Of a DNA stretch of 64,000 bases, positions 63,533 through 64,000 are shown piece after piece. The stretch lies in contig OZ257136.1 in NCBI GenBank assembly GCA_965278995.1, positions 3,596,001-3,660,000 on the forward strand. Reading direction: 5' to 3'. The notes under the pieces were generated by a model that had not been told where the DNA came from, did not search any database, and saw only the letters and a program-made list of their open reading frames with translations. The first letter of the stretch is position 1. Each line of letters starts with the position of its first letter. A program made the position numbers and the translations under genes. The stretch is from JADJYF01 sp965278995 (GTDB taxonomy: Bacteria; Pseudomonadota; Gammaproteobacteria; Ga0077536).

Positions 63533-64000
63533 TTATTCTGGCTGGCCCCGAACTAACCGCAATGCCAGCACTTCATTCATTGCCAACGCGAAAAGGACCA
63601 GACCGCCGCCGCCGAGCACCGCTGTCGACGGTGACTCGCCGCCACTCAGCCAGACCCAGGTGACGCCAAGCACGACTTCAAGCAGGCCGAATAGCGACAT
63701 CTCCGGCGCACTCAGGACTTTGGCAACGAGTACGGCGAGCACGCAGGGAATGGCGAGTTGGACGGAACCCAATAAAGCGAGATAGGCGAGATCCCGCGGC
63801 GTGGCTGCGAATGGCATGGCAAACGGCAGACTGACGAACGTTGCGATCAGCGCCCCAAGCAGCAATGCCGGCAACATATCCTGCCGCTCGACCGTGGCAT
63901 GGCGCGCGGCGTGCTGCAGAAGGGTCCAGTTGATCGCGGCTGCGACGGGCACCGTCAGCGCGATTGCGGTACCGGCGAGGTGGCGAGTGGAAGCACCGCC
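63533..64000 (-). CDS. EamA/DMT family transporter, C-terminal part
   Basis: The gene runs off the right edge, so its start is not visible. The readable part has about five hydrophobic segments (LLLGALIATFVSLPFAM, YLALLGSVQLAIPCVLAVLV, ALAMNEVLALRL) arranged as in the second half of drug/metabolite transporters. The first visible codons continue in the same frame (G-A-S-T-R-H-L-A-G). An inner-membrane exporter or importer of small metabolites; substrate unknown. Confidence 0.75.
   Translation of the reverse strand, partial: GGASTRHLAGTAIALTVPVAAAINWTLLQHAARHATVERQDMLPALLLGALIATFVSLPFAMPFAATPRDLAYLALLGSVQLAIPCVLAVLVAKVLSAPEMSLFGLLEVVLGVTWVWLSGGESPSTAVLGGGGLVLFALAMNEVLALRLVRGQPE

Overview
The window is a GC-rich bacterial chromosome segment, most likely from a gammaproteobacterium. 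The evidence is yciB, surE, a tRNA-Ala, a Pho-controlled OprO/OprP-type porin, VPLPA-type C-terminal sorting tails and a LEPR-XLL giant surface protein. The genus cannot be fixed from the sequence. Genes are dense, often with 4-bp ATGA/GTGA overlaps. Many belong to CoA-linked and xenobiotic catabolism: two CaiB/BaiF CoA-transferases, a CitE-like lyase, a flavin monooxygenase, an N,N-dimethylformamidase, a PQQ alcohol dehydrogenase, an acyl-CoA-synthetase-like ligase and an SMP-30 protein.

Layout. 1-9.9 kb: end of a flavoprotein, a ferritin-like protein, a VPLPA-CTERM protein, a very large secreted di-haem cytochrome/beta-propeller protein, a glutaminase fused to STAS and cyclic-nucleotide-binding domains, an M15-type peptidase and inorganic pyrophosphatase. 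9.87-19.74 kb: a 9.8-kb insert bounded by two perfect 78-bp direct repeats. The repeat is the start of the CoA-transferase gene at 19668, so the left copy is a gene remnant. All five insert genes lie on the minus strand: an ADCY10-like cyclase/ATPase/TPR protein, a prenyl-diphosphate-synthase/methyltransferase fusion, a small protein, a subtilase, and a second small protein paralogous to the first. No recombinase is recognisable. 19.7-24.5 kb: CoA-transferase (+), convergent with a CitE-like lyase / CoA-transferase / LLM monooxygenase operon (-).

24.7-41.1 kb: a six-gene minus-strand operon. In transcription order it encodes a GAF-HlyD fusion, an M50 peptidase-HlyD fusion, a HlyD adaptor, a 2199-residue LEPR-XLL/DUF4347 surface protein with nine 123-residue repeats, a hybrid histidine kinase, and a REC-GGDEF-EAL regulator. 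This looks like a self-contained, c-di-GMP-linked system for exporting and controlling one giant surface protein. A tRNA-Ala(CGC) lies just upstream.

41.4-50.8 kb: a phosphate-type porin behind two Pho boxes, a DUF2167 protein, an IclR regulator with a symmetrical operator overlapping a class-IV aminotransferase gene, a secreted methyltransferase-like protein, both subunits of a dimethylformamidase, yciB and a DUF486 membrane protein. 50.8-56.5 kb: surE-HAD pair, SnoaL-like protein, PQQ dehydrogenase, pentapeptide-repeat protein and a second VPLPA-CTERM protein ending at a strong terminator. 56.5-62.5 kb: a six-gene minus-strand operon (SMP-30, unknown, ligase, small unknown, phosphotransferase-like protein lacking its catalytic Asp, alpha/beta hydrolase). 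62.8-64 kb: a small hydrophilic protein, an EF-hand protein and a truncated EamA transporter.

The two most distinctive systems are the direct-repeat-bounded island (cyclase, prenyl/methyltransferase, subtilase and paired small proteins) and the LEPR-XLL export operon.
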